Assembly (NCBI RefSeq): GCF_001648775.1
Contig: NZ_LVEJ01000019.1
Span: forward strand, 124,001-188,000
Direction: 5' to 3'
DNA length: 64,000 nucleotides
Origin: Pseudomonas fluorescens
GTDB lineage: Bacteria; Pseudomonadota; Gammaproteobacteria; Pseudomonadales; Pseudomonadaceae
The notes under the pieces are model-generated. The model ran no database searches, was not told where the DNA came from, and saw only the letters and a program-made list of their open reading frames with translations. The position numbers and the translations under genes were made by a program. Of the stretch, positions 34,624-41,810 are shown one piece after another; position 1 is the stretch's first letter, and each line of letters starts with the position of its first letter.

Positions 34624-34735
34624 GGAGCTTCAAGTCATAAGCTTCAAGCTGCAAGTGAAAGCTCTCCCGTCCTCGAGATCGGTTTTTGCTGTTCTCTTGC
34701 AGCTTGTCGCTAGAAGCTTGCAGCTGCTTTATTGC
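34624..34735. repeat. Inverted AAGCTTCAAGCTGCAAG-type repeat between prkA and yeaH
   Basis: AGCTTCAAGCTGCAAG (about 34641) and inverted relatives CTTGCAGCTTG and AAGCTTGCAGCTGC (about 34696-34728) form a partly palindromic stretch that fills the gap between two genes of one operon. A related fragment, CGCAGCTTGTCGCTTGTC, occurs near 51692. Confidence 0.55.
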
Positions 34736-36651
34736 GATTTGCGGACCCGTAGGTACCATTCGGAAAGAAGCCGTACCTGTTTGTCGGTGTAGCCGCGTTC
34801 GACCATTCGAGTGACGAAGTCGTTGTGCTTTTGCTGATCCTCTTTGCTGGCCTTGGCATTGAAGCTGATGACTGGCAGCAGATCCTCGGTGTTCGAGAAC
34901 ATTTTCTTCTCGATGACCACCCGCAGTTTTTCGTAACTGAGCCAGGTCGGGTTTTTGCCGTTGTTGTTGGCCCGTGCGCGCAGGACGAAGTTGACGATTT
35001 CGTTGCGGAAATCCTTCGGATTGCTGATGCCGGCCGGTTTCTCGATTTTCTCCAGTTCTTCGTTCAGGGCGACGCGGTTGAGAATCTCGCCGGTTTCCGG
35101 ATCGCGGTATTCCTGATCCTGAATCCAGAAGTCTGCGTACAGCACGTAACGGTCGAAGATGTTCTGGCCGTACTCGCTGTAGGACTCGAGATAAGCGGTC
35201 TGGATCTCCTTGCCGATAAACTCGATATAACGCGGCGCCAGGTATTCCTTCAGGTAGCGCAGATAACGCTCGCGGGTTTCGGCCTGGAATTGTTCCTGTT
35301 CGATCTGCTGTTCCAGCACATAGAGCAGGTGCACCGGGTTGGCGGCGATTTCATGCGGGTCGAAGTTGAAGACCTTGGACAGGATCTTGAAGGCGAAGCG
35401 GGTCGACAGACCGTTCATGCCTTCGTCGACGCCTGCCGAGTCGCGGTATTCCTGAATCGACTTGGCCTTTGGATCGGTGTCCTTGAGGTTTTCGCCGTCG
35501 TAGACGCGCATCTTCGAATAGATGTTGGAGTTTTCCGGCTCCTTGAGACGCGACAGCACAGTGAACTGCGCGAGCATCTTCAGGGTGTCTGGTGCGCAAT
35601 GCGCTTTGGCCAGAGAACTGTTGAACAGCAGTTTGTCGTAGATCTTCACTTCGTCGCTGACGCGCAGGCAGTACGGTACTTTGACGATGTAGATCCGGTC
35701 GATGAACGCTTCGTTGTTCTTGTTGTTGCGGAAGGTGTGCCATTCCGATTCGTTGGAGTGGGCGAGCAGGATCCCGGTGAACGGAATCGCGCCGAGGCCT
35801 TCGGTACTGTTGTAGTTACCTTCCTGAGTCGCGGTCAGCAATGGGTGCAGCACCTTGATCGGTGCCTTGAACATTTCGACGAATTCCATCAGGCCCTGGT
35901 TGGCCCGGCACAGCGCACCGGAGTAGCTGTAAGCGTCGGCGTCGTTCTGTGGATATTCTTCGAGTTTGCGGATGTCGACCTTACCGACCAGAGCGGAAAT
36001 GTCCTGGTTGTTCTCGTCGCCCGGTTCGGTCTTGGCCACGGCGATCTGGTTGAGGATCGACGGGTACAGCTTGACCACGCGGAACTGGCTGATGTCGCCG
36101 CCGAATTCGGCCAGGCGTTTGGTCGCCCACGGCGACATGATGGTGTTCAGGTAGCGCCGCGGGATGCCGAAATCTTCTTCGAGGATCGCGCCATCTTCGG
36201 TGGCGTTGAACAGACCCAGTGGCGATTCGAATACCGGCGAGCCCTTGATCGCATAGAAGGGCACTTTTTCGATCAGTTGTTTCAGCTTCTCGGCCAGGGA
36301 CGATTTACCGCCACCGACAGGGCCGAGCAGATAGAGGATCTGTTTCTTCTCTTCCAGGCCTTGGGCGGCATGGCGGAAATACGAGACGATCTGGTCGATG
36401 CATTCTTCCATCCCGTGGAAGTCTTCAAAGGCCGGATAGCGACGGATCACCTTGTTGGAGAAGATGCGCGACAGCCTCGAGTTGGTCGAGGTGTCGAGCA
36501 GTTCCGGTTCGCCGATGGCCAGCAATAGACGCTCGGCGGCGGAAACGTAGGCGCTACGGTCTTTCTTGCACAGCTCCAGGTACTCTTGCAGCGAGAGTTC
36601 TTCCTGGCGTGTGGACTCGAAGCGTTGTTGGAAGTGGCTAAAGATACTCAT
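34729..36651 (-). CDS. PrkA family serine protein kinase / AAA+ protein
   Basis: This 640-residue protein, of typical PrkA length, starts MSIFSHFQQRFESTRQEELS at ATG 36651 with GAGGTGA before it; the upstream in-frame codons are not family-like. The N-terminal AAA-like region has Walker A at residues 110-117 (GPVGGGKS), and a C-terminal kinase-like domain follows. The family is tied to stationary-phase, nitrogen and stress responses, and recent work favours ATPase or protease activity over kinase in some species. It is the first gene of the prkA-yeaH-spoVR operon. Confidence 0.94.
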   Translation of the reverse strand: MSIFSHFQQRFESTRQEELSLQEYLELCKKDRSAYVSAAERLLLAIGEPELLDTSTNSRLSRIFSNKVIRRYPAFEDFHGMEECIDQIVSYFRHAAQGLEEKKQILYLLGPVGGGKSSLAEKLKQLIEKVPFYAIKGSPVFESPLGLFNATEDGAILEEDFGIPRRYLNTIMSPWATKRLAEFGGDISQFRVVKLYPSILNQIAVAKTEPGDENNQDISALVGKVDIRKLEEYPQNDADAYSYSGALCRANQGLMEFVEMFKAPIKVLHPLLTATQEGNYNSTEGLGAIPFTGILLAHSNESEWHTFRNNKNNEAFIDRIYIVKVPYCLRVSDEVKIYDKLLFNSSLAKAHCAPDTLKMLAQFTVLSRLKEPENSNIYSKMRVYDGENLKDTDPKAKSIQEYRDSAGVDEGMNGLSTRFAFKILSKVFNFDPHEIAANPVHLLYVLEQQIEQEQFQAETRERYLRYLKEYLAPRYIEFIGKEIQTAYLESYSEYGQNIFDRYVLYADFWIQDQEYRDPETGEILNRVALNEELEKIEKPAGISNPKDFRNEIVNFVLRARANNNGKNPTWLSYEKLRVVIEKKMFSNTEDLLPVISFNAKASKEDQQKHNDFVTRMVERGYTDKQVRLLSEWYLRVRKSQ

Positions 36652-36752
36652 GACGTCACCTCGCTCGATACGTGGAGCCGACGCCGGATCACTCAGTCGA
36701 TGCTGGCAAACAACCGTTGTGGCAGCTGTTTGTTTACCCCCCAGAACACTTC

Positions 36753-36769
36753 CACGATCGACAATCGTG
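36753..36769. promoter_or_regulatory. Inverted repeat upstream of prkA
   Basis: CACGAT and ATCGTG flank CGACA about 105 bases before the prkA start, in an otherwise gene-free 297-base interval. It may be an operator, but no binding protein is implied by the sequence. Confidence 0.35.
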
Positions 36770-36906
36770 AAAGTCACTCCCGATGACCCGTGCGCCGGTG
36801 TACCGGCTCTCCCCTGTTTTGGATGGCCTGGGCTTAAGGATAGTTGGGAATTCGGGAGGTAAAGGCGAGATACGTAATTAGTTGTGGCAAGACCGTTCGT
36901 CTGCCC

Positions 36907-36936
36907 GCGCAGGCCCACGGCAGCCGGGGCCTGCGC
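36907..36936. other. GC-rich hairpin between glpE and prkA
   Basis: A perfect 10-base stem (GCGCAGGCCC, 36907-36916, with 36927-36936) has a 10-base loop. It lies just past the glpE stop and probably stabilises or ends the glpE transcript. No T-run follows on either useful side, so intrinsic termination would be poor. Confidence 0.6.
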
Positions 36937-36948
36937 GTTGCAAAAAAA

Positions 36949-37278
36949 TTATTCGGCGGTGCCTTGCGCAGTTTCCGCAGGATAAGTCGTACGCCACAGC
37001 TCAAAGCCGCCGTCCATGCTGTAGACGTCGGAGAAGCCCTGGCTGATCAGGTACGCCGCTGCGCCCTGGCTGGAATTGCCGTGGTAGCAGACGACCACGG
37101 TCGGTGCATCGAGGTCAGCGCCTTGAATGAAAGCGTGCAGGGAATGGTTGTCCAGATGCTTCGAGCCGCTGATGTGCAGCGCGGCAAAAGTCGCCGGGTC
37201 GCGCACGTCGACGACGACAGCGCCTTGTTCACGCAGGGCCTGGGCCTGTTCCGGGGGGATTCGTTTGAATTCGCTCAT
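36949..37278 (-). CDS. glpE: GlpE, thiosulfate sulfurtransferase (rhodanese)
   Basis: This 109-residue single-domain rhodanese moves a sulfane sulfur from thiosulfate to cyanide or a thiol acceptor. The active-site loop is VVCYHGNSSQGAA with the catalytic Cys64, and VVVDVRDPATFAALHI is the conserved CH2-like N-terminal block. AGGAACC stands just before the ATG. It follows apaH by 33 bases at the end of the leftward lptD-to-glpE series. Confidence 0.94.
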   Translation of the reverse strand: MSEFKRIPPEQAQALREQGAVVVDVRDPATFAALHISGSKHLDNHSLHAFIQGADLDAPTVVVCYHGNSSQGAAAYLISQGFSDVYSMDGGFELWRTTYPAETAQGTAE

Positions 37279-37311
37279 GGCGGGTTCCTGTTGCTCGGCT
37301 GAAAGCGCAGT

Positions 37312-38193
37312 CTAACGCGGCGCGCTGACTGGCGAAGTTTGCGGGATAAGTGGTGCGACGGTCGGGGCGAGGCCGCCGTGCTCATCGCATTTGCACGACA
37401 GGCGTTCGCCGCTGTCGACGTTCATCAGGGTCAGGCTGCCGCCCCAGACACAACCGGTGTCCAGCGCCGAGATACCCGGCTCATGGATATTGCCTTCGAG
37501 TGCCGCCCAGTGGCCGAAGATGATGCGCAAGCCTTTGGTCTTGCGCTCTCTGTGCTGGAACCACGGTTTGTAGCCGGGCGGGGCGGTGTCGAGGCCTTCC
37601 TTGCTCTTGAGGTCGAGCTTGCCTTCGGCGGTGCAGAAACGCATCCGTGTGAAATAGTTGGTGATGACGCGCAGGCGGGCAACGCCCTTGAGGTCGTTAT
37701 CCCACTTCGCCGGTTCGTTGCCGTACATGCCGTCGAGATAGGCCGGAAACAGATTTTCGTCACGCAGGGCGGTTTCGACTTCGTCAGCGCACTTCAAGGC
37801 GCGACGCAGTGACCATTGCGGTGGAATGCCGGCGTGGACCATGGCGACATCACGCTGCTCGTCGTAGTGCATGAGCTTTTGTTGGCGCACCCACTCCAGC
37901 AGCTCAGCGCTGTCCGGCGCGTCTAAAATCTCGCGCAGAGTATCGGATTTCTTCAACCGCTCGATATTCTTTGCGGCAGCGAGCAGGTGCAAGTCGTGGT
38001 TGCCCAGCACACAGACCAGCGATTCACGCATGCCATACAAAAAGCGCAGGGTTTCCAGTGATTGCGGGCCACGGTTGACCAGGTCACCGACCAGCCACAG
38101 TCGATCAAGCTTTGGGTCGAACGCCACTTGCTTGAGCAGGCATTTCAGCGGTTCAAGGCAGCCCTGCAGGTCGCCGACGGCATATGTCGCCAT
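37312..38193 (-). CDS. apaH: ApaH, diadenosine tetraphosphatase
   Basis: This protein of about 293 residues starts MATYAVGDLQGCLEPLKCLL. It cleaves Ap4A to two ADP and can remove Np4-type caps from RNA. The metallophosphatase motifs GDLQG, WLVGDLVNRGP and LGNHDLHLLA are intact, and HAGIPPQWSL and the FGHWAALEG block complete the site. The ATG shares one base with the apaG stop (TGATG), so translation is coupled. Long in-frame upstream codons belong to apaG in another frame and are ignored. Confidence 0.95.
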   Translation of the reverse strand: MATYAVGDLQGCLEPLKCLLKQVAFDPKLDRLWLVGDLVNRGPQSLETLRFLYGMRESLVCVLGNHDLHLLAAAKNIERLKKSDTLREILDAPDSAELLEWVRQQKLMHYDEQRDVAMVHAGIPPQWSLRRALKCADEVETALRDENLFPAYLDGMYGNEPAKWDNDLKGVARLRVITNYFTRMRFCTAEGKLDLKSKEGLDTAPPGYKPWFQHRERKTKGLRIIFGHWAALEGNIHEPGISALDTGCVWGGSLTLMNVDSGERLSCKCDEHGGLAPTVAPLIPQTSPVSAPR

Positions 38194-38573
38194 CAGTGCA
38201 AAGATCCGGGCACGGCGAGACGGAACGGCTTGATGATGGCGTCGAAATGTTTGCCATCGTCGGCGACCATTTCGTAGGTGCCCTGCATGGTGCCGACTTT
38301 GGTGGTCATTACCGTGCCGCTGCTGTAGGTGTGGCTTTGGCCGGCATCGATCAACGGTTGCTGACCCACCACGCCGGCGCCACGCACTTCTTCGACATGG
38401 CCATCGCCATCGGTGATCACCCAGTGCCGCGACAGCAGCTTGGCCGGGATCGCGCCATTGTTCTGCACAGTGATGGTGTAGGCGAAGGCGAAGCGGTCGT
38501 GCTCGGGTTGCGATTGGTCTGCCAGATAGCGGGTGACGACGCTGACATCGACCTGGTAACGGGAATCGGACAT
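38193..38573 (-). CDS. apaG: ApaG, Co2+/Mg2+ efflux-associated protein
   Basis: This 126-residue protein with an immunoglobulin-like fold starts MSDSRYQVDVSVVTRYLADQ and shows FAYTITVQNNG, LLSRHWVITDGDG, GVVGQQPLIDAG and GTMQGTYEMVADDG, the hallmark of the family. The exact function is unknown; it is associated with ApaH and with metal resistance in enterics. It is coupled to apaH by a one-base overlap and follows rsmA by 113 bases. Confidence 0.95.
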   Translation of the reverse strand: MSDSRYQVDVSVVTRYLADQSQPEHDRFAFAYTITVQNNGAIPAKLLSRHWVITDGDGHVEEVRGAGVVGQQPLIDAGQSHTYSSGTVMTTKVGTMQGTYEMVADDGKHFDAIIKPFRLAVPGSLH

Positions 38574-38686
38574 GCAAGAGGCCTTAAACGAAGCGGAACG
38601 CGGGGCGTAGCTGATGGGGAATCAGTCTAGGCAAGTATCGGGCAGTAAACCAGAGTGGCGTCCTGCCCGATAGCGTTCATCGTTTA

Positions 38687-39505
38687 TCAGTCGGCGGCGG
38701 GGGAGGCCGGGACTTGTACCGCCAACTGGTCGGCCAGGCGTACGAATGCGGCCAGGTCCAGTTGCTCGGGGCGCAGGCTGCCATCAACGCCGGCTGCTTC
38801 GATCTCGGCATTGCTGAGCAATTGCTTGAGGGTGTTGCGCAAAGTCTTGCGGCGTTGGTTGAAGGCTTCGCGCACAACGCGCTCCAGCAGCTTGTGATCC
38901 TTGGCCGGGTGCGGCAGCACGGCGTGCGGCACCAGACGAACGATCGCCGAATCGACCTTCGGCGGCGGGTTGAACGCGCCCGGGCCGACGTTGAACAGGT
39001 GCTCTACGCGGCAGTGGTACTGAACCATGATCGACAGACGACCCCAGTCACCGCCGCCAGGGCCTGCGGCCAGACGCTCGACCACTTCTTTCTGCAGCAT
39101 GAAGTGCATGTCGCGAATGATGCTGGCGTTGTTCAGCAGATGAAAAATCAGCGGTGTCGAAATGTTGTACGGCAGGTTGCCGACCACACGCAGACTATTC
39201 GGCGCGGCGTTCAGGCTGTTGAAGTCGAACTTCAGTGCATCGCCCTGATGCAGGTTGAAATTGCTCTTGCCGGCAAACTGCTGGTTGAGGATCGGGATCA
39301 GATCCTTGTCCAACTCCACCACGTCCAGTTGTGCGCCGGATGACAGCAGGCCGGCGGTCAGTGCACCCTGGCCCGGGCCGATTTCCAGCAGGCGGTCTTC
39401 AGACTTGGCGCTGATGGAGCGCAGGATGCGGTCGATAACCCCGGCATCGTGCAGGAAGTTCTGGCCAAAGCGTTTGCGCGCCTTGTGTTGGTATTGCTCG
39501 GTCAT
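38687..39505 (-). CDS. rsmA: RsmA/KsgA, 16S rRNA dimethyladenosine transferase
   Basis: This 272-residue enzyme dimethylates two adjacent adenines near the 3' end of 16S rRNA. It has nothing to do with the CsrA-type RsmA that RsmY binds, and is also called KsgA. RKRFGQNFLHD, the AdoMet site LLEIGPGQGALT, and VGNLPYNISTPL (the NLPY catalytic motif) are all present. It overlaps pdxA by four bases. Confidence 0.96.
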   Translation of the reverse strand: MTEQYQHKARKRFGQNFLHDAGVIDRILRSISAKSEDRLLEIGPGQGALTAGLLSSGAQLDVVELDKDLIPILNQQFAGKSNFNLHQGDALKFDFNSLNAAPNSLRVVGNLPYNISTPLIFHLLNNASIIRDMHFMLQKEVVERLAAGPGGGDWGRLSIMVQYHCRVEHLFNVGPGAFNPPPKVDSAIVRLVPHAVLPHPAKDHKLLERVVREAFNQRRKTLRNTLKQLLSNAEIEAAGVDGSLRPEQLDLAAFVRLADQLAVQVPASPAAD

Positions 39506-40491
39506 AAACGGGTCTCGGCCATCTGGTAGGCGGTTTCCAGGGCGACTTGCAGGCTGCCGGTGTCGATCTTGCCGCTGCCGGCCAGATCCAGGGCGGTGCC
39601 ATGATCGACCGATGTGCGGATGATCGGCAAACCCAGGGTCACGTTGACGGCAGCGCCGAAGCCTTTGTACTTGAGCACAGGCAAGCCCTGGTCGTGGTAC
39701 ATCGCCAGCACTGCGTCGCAGTGCTCCAGATATTTGGGGGTAAACAGAGTGTCGGCAGGCAGCGGGCCACGAAGGTCCATGCCCTCGCCGCGCAGGCGCT
39801 CTAATGTCGGTTCAATGATGTCGATTTCTTCATGGCCCAAATGGCCGCCTTCACCGGCGTGCGGGTTGAGTCCGCAGACCAGGATGCGTGGCTGGGCAAT
39901 GCCGAATTTGTTTTGCAGGTCGCTGTGCAGAATCCGCGTCACTCGCTCCAGCCGCTCCGGTGTGATCGCGTCGGCAATCTCGCGCAGAGGCAGGTGAGTG
40001 GTGACCAGCGCCACGCGCAAACCGCGGGTGGCGAGCATCATCACCACTTGGGCGGTGTGGGTCAGGTCAGCGAGGAATTCCGTGTGCCCGGAAAAGGCGA
40101 TACCTGACTCGTTGATCACGCCCTTGTGCACAGGGGCGGTGATCATCCCGGCGAAGTCGCCGTTGAGGCAGCCATTGCCGGCGCGGGTCAGGGTTTCGAG
40201 TACGAACGCGGCGTTGGCCTTGTCCAGTTGCCCGGCTACCACTGGGGCGCTGAGCGGTGTGTCCCAAACGTAAAGGCTGTTGGCGGGCGCCGGAGCATCC
40301 GGCCAACGGCCAGGAGCAACATCCAGCAAAGTGACGGCCAGCCCCAACTGCGCGGCCCGCTCGGAGAGCAGGTCGCGGCTGGTAATGGCAATCAGGGGAT
40401 GTGGCTGGGCTTGCGAGGCGAGCAGCAGGCACAGGTCGGGACCGATGCCGGCTGGTTCGCCGGGTGTCAGCGCGAAACGCTGGGGTTTCAC
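39502..40491 (-). CDS. pdxA: PdxA, 4-hydroxythreonine-4-phosphate dehydrogenase
   Basis: This 329-residue enzyme oxidises 4-phosphohydroxy-L-threonine in pyridoxal 5'-phosphate synthesis. It begins KPQRFALTPGEPAGIGPDLC and has GHTEFLADLTH (metal His), CGLNPHAGEGGHLG and MYHDQGLPVLKYKGF, the expected substrate and metal sites. It overlaps surA and rsmA by four bases each, so the three genes should be made together. Confidence 0.96.
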   Translation of the reverse strand: MKPQRFALTPGEPAGIGPDLCLLLASQAQPHPLIAITSRDLLSERAAQLGLAVTLLDVAPGRWPDAPAPANSLYVWDTPLSAPVVAGQLDKANAAFVLETLTRAGNGCLNGDFAGMITAPVHKGVINESGIAFSGHTEFLADLTHTAQVVMMLATRGLRVALVTTHLPLREIADAITPERLERVTRILHSDLQNKFGIAQPRILVCGLNPHAGEGGHLGHEEIDIIEPTLERLRGEGMDLRGPLPADTLFTPKYLEHCDAVLAMYHDQGLPVLKYKGFGAAVNVTLGLPIIRTSVDHGTALDLAGSGKIDTGSLQVALETAYQMAETRL

Positions 40492-41810
40492 TGCGCTGCC
40501 TGGTCTGCACCAGGGAGTTTGATCTCTACATACGCTTCGTCACGGATCTGACGCAGCCAGGTTTGCAGCTCTTCGTCGTATTTGCGGTTACGCAGTACGG
40601 TCATGGCTTGCTGCTCGCGGGCCTGTTCGGTGCTGTCGGTGGCGCGACGGCCAAGGACTTCCAGAACGTGCCAGCCGTATTGGGTCTGGAATGGCTTGGA
40701 CAGCTGACCTTGTGGGGTCTTGGCCATCACTTCGCGGAACTCCGGTACCAGTGCGTTCGGGTCGATCCAGTTCAGGTCGCCGCCGTTGAGCGCCGAGCCC
40801 GGGTCTTCGGAGTAGCTTTTCGCCAGGGTGGCGAAATCTTCACCGGCGATGATGCGCTCATAAAGCGATTGCACCAGGGCCTTGGTCTTGGCTTCGTCGC
40901 GAATCGGGCTTGGCTTGACCAGAATGTGGCGAACATGCACTTCGTCGCGCATCTGGGCTTCGCCGCCGCGTTTGGCCAGCAGCTTGAGGATGATGAAGCC
41001 ACCCGGTGTGCGTGCAGGCTGCGTGATGTCGCCGACGGCCATGCTGCTCAACTCGCGGTCGAACGGCGGTGGCAGTTGCGCGGCTTTACGCCAGCCCATG
41101 TCGCCGCCTTCCAGCGCGTTGTCGCTGCCGGACTTGGCAACGGCCATCTGGCCGAAGTCAGCACCTTGCTTGAGTTGCTGGTAAACCTCCATGGCCTGAC
41201 GGGCAGCGCTCTGAATCGCATCAGAGTTGGCGCTTTCCGGGGTCGGAATCAGGATGTTGGCCAGGTGCAGTTCTTCGGACAGTTGCATTTTGCCCAGATC
41301 GGAGGCGAGGAAGTTTTTCACTTCCTGCTCGGAAACCTGAATGCGCTCTGCCACACGGCGCTGACGCACACGGCTGATGACCATTTCACGTTTGATCTGG
41401 TCACGAGCGTCGTCATAGGACAAGCCGTCGTGAGCCAGAGCAGCGCGGAACTGATCAACCGTCATGTTGTTGCGCTGGGCAATGGTGCCGACCGCCTGGT
41501 TCAGTTCTTCATCGGTAATGCGGATGCCGGAACGCTCGCCGATCTGCAGTTGCAGGTTTTCGACGATCAGGCGCTCAAGCACCTGTTGATCCAGGACGCC
41601 AGGAGGCGGCAAGCCGCCACCACGTTTGGCGATGGTCTGCTGCACTTCGTGGACGCGCTGGTCCAGTTGGCTCTGCATGACCACGTCGTTGTCGACGATC
41701 GCTACCACTTTGTCGATGGATTGAACTGCGGCGTTAGCCGCAGTACCCAGGAACAACGCGCCCAGCATCAGCGGGCGCAGACAATCAGAAAGCTTGGTCT
41801 TCACGTTCAC
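40488..41810 (-). CDS. surA: SurA, periplasmic outer-membrane protein chaperone
   Basis: This 440-residue protein has a signal sequence (LRPLMLGALFLGTAANA), an N-terminal chaperone domain, two parvulin-type prolyl isomerase domains (about residues 185-285 and 295-395) and a short C-terminal helix. LHLANILIPTPE and VHVRHILVKPSP open the two parvulin units. It helps fold outer-membrane proteins, including LptD, whose gene precedes it and overlaps it by 26 bases. Confidence 0.96.
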   Translation of the reverse strand: MNVKTKLSDCLRPLMLGALFLGTAANAAVQSIDKVVAIVDNDVVMQSQLDQRVHEVQQTIAKRGGGLPPPGVLDQQVLERLIVENLQLQIGERSGIRITDEELNQAVGTIAQRNNMTVDQFRAALAHDGLSYDDARDQIKREMVISRVRQRRVAERIQVSEQEVKNFLASDLGKMQLSEELHLANILIPTPESANSDAIQSAARQAMEVYQQLKQGADFGQMAVAKSGSDNALEGGDMGWRKAAQLPPPFDRELSSMAVGDITQPARTPGGFIILKLLAKRGGEAQMRDEVHVRHILVKPSPIRDEAKTKALVQSLYERIIAGEDFATLAKSYSEDPGSALNGGDLNWIDPNALVPEFREVMAKTPQGQLSKPFQTQYGWHVLEVLGRRATDSTEQAREQQAMTVLRNRKYDEELQTWLRQIRDEAYVEIKLPGADQAAQ

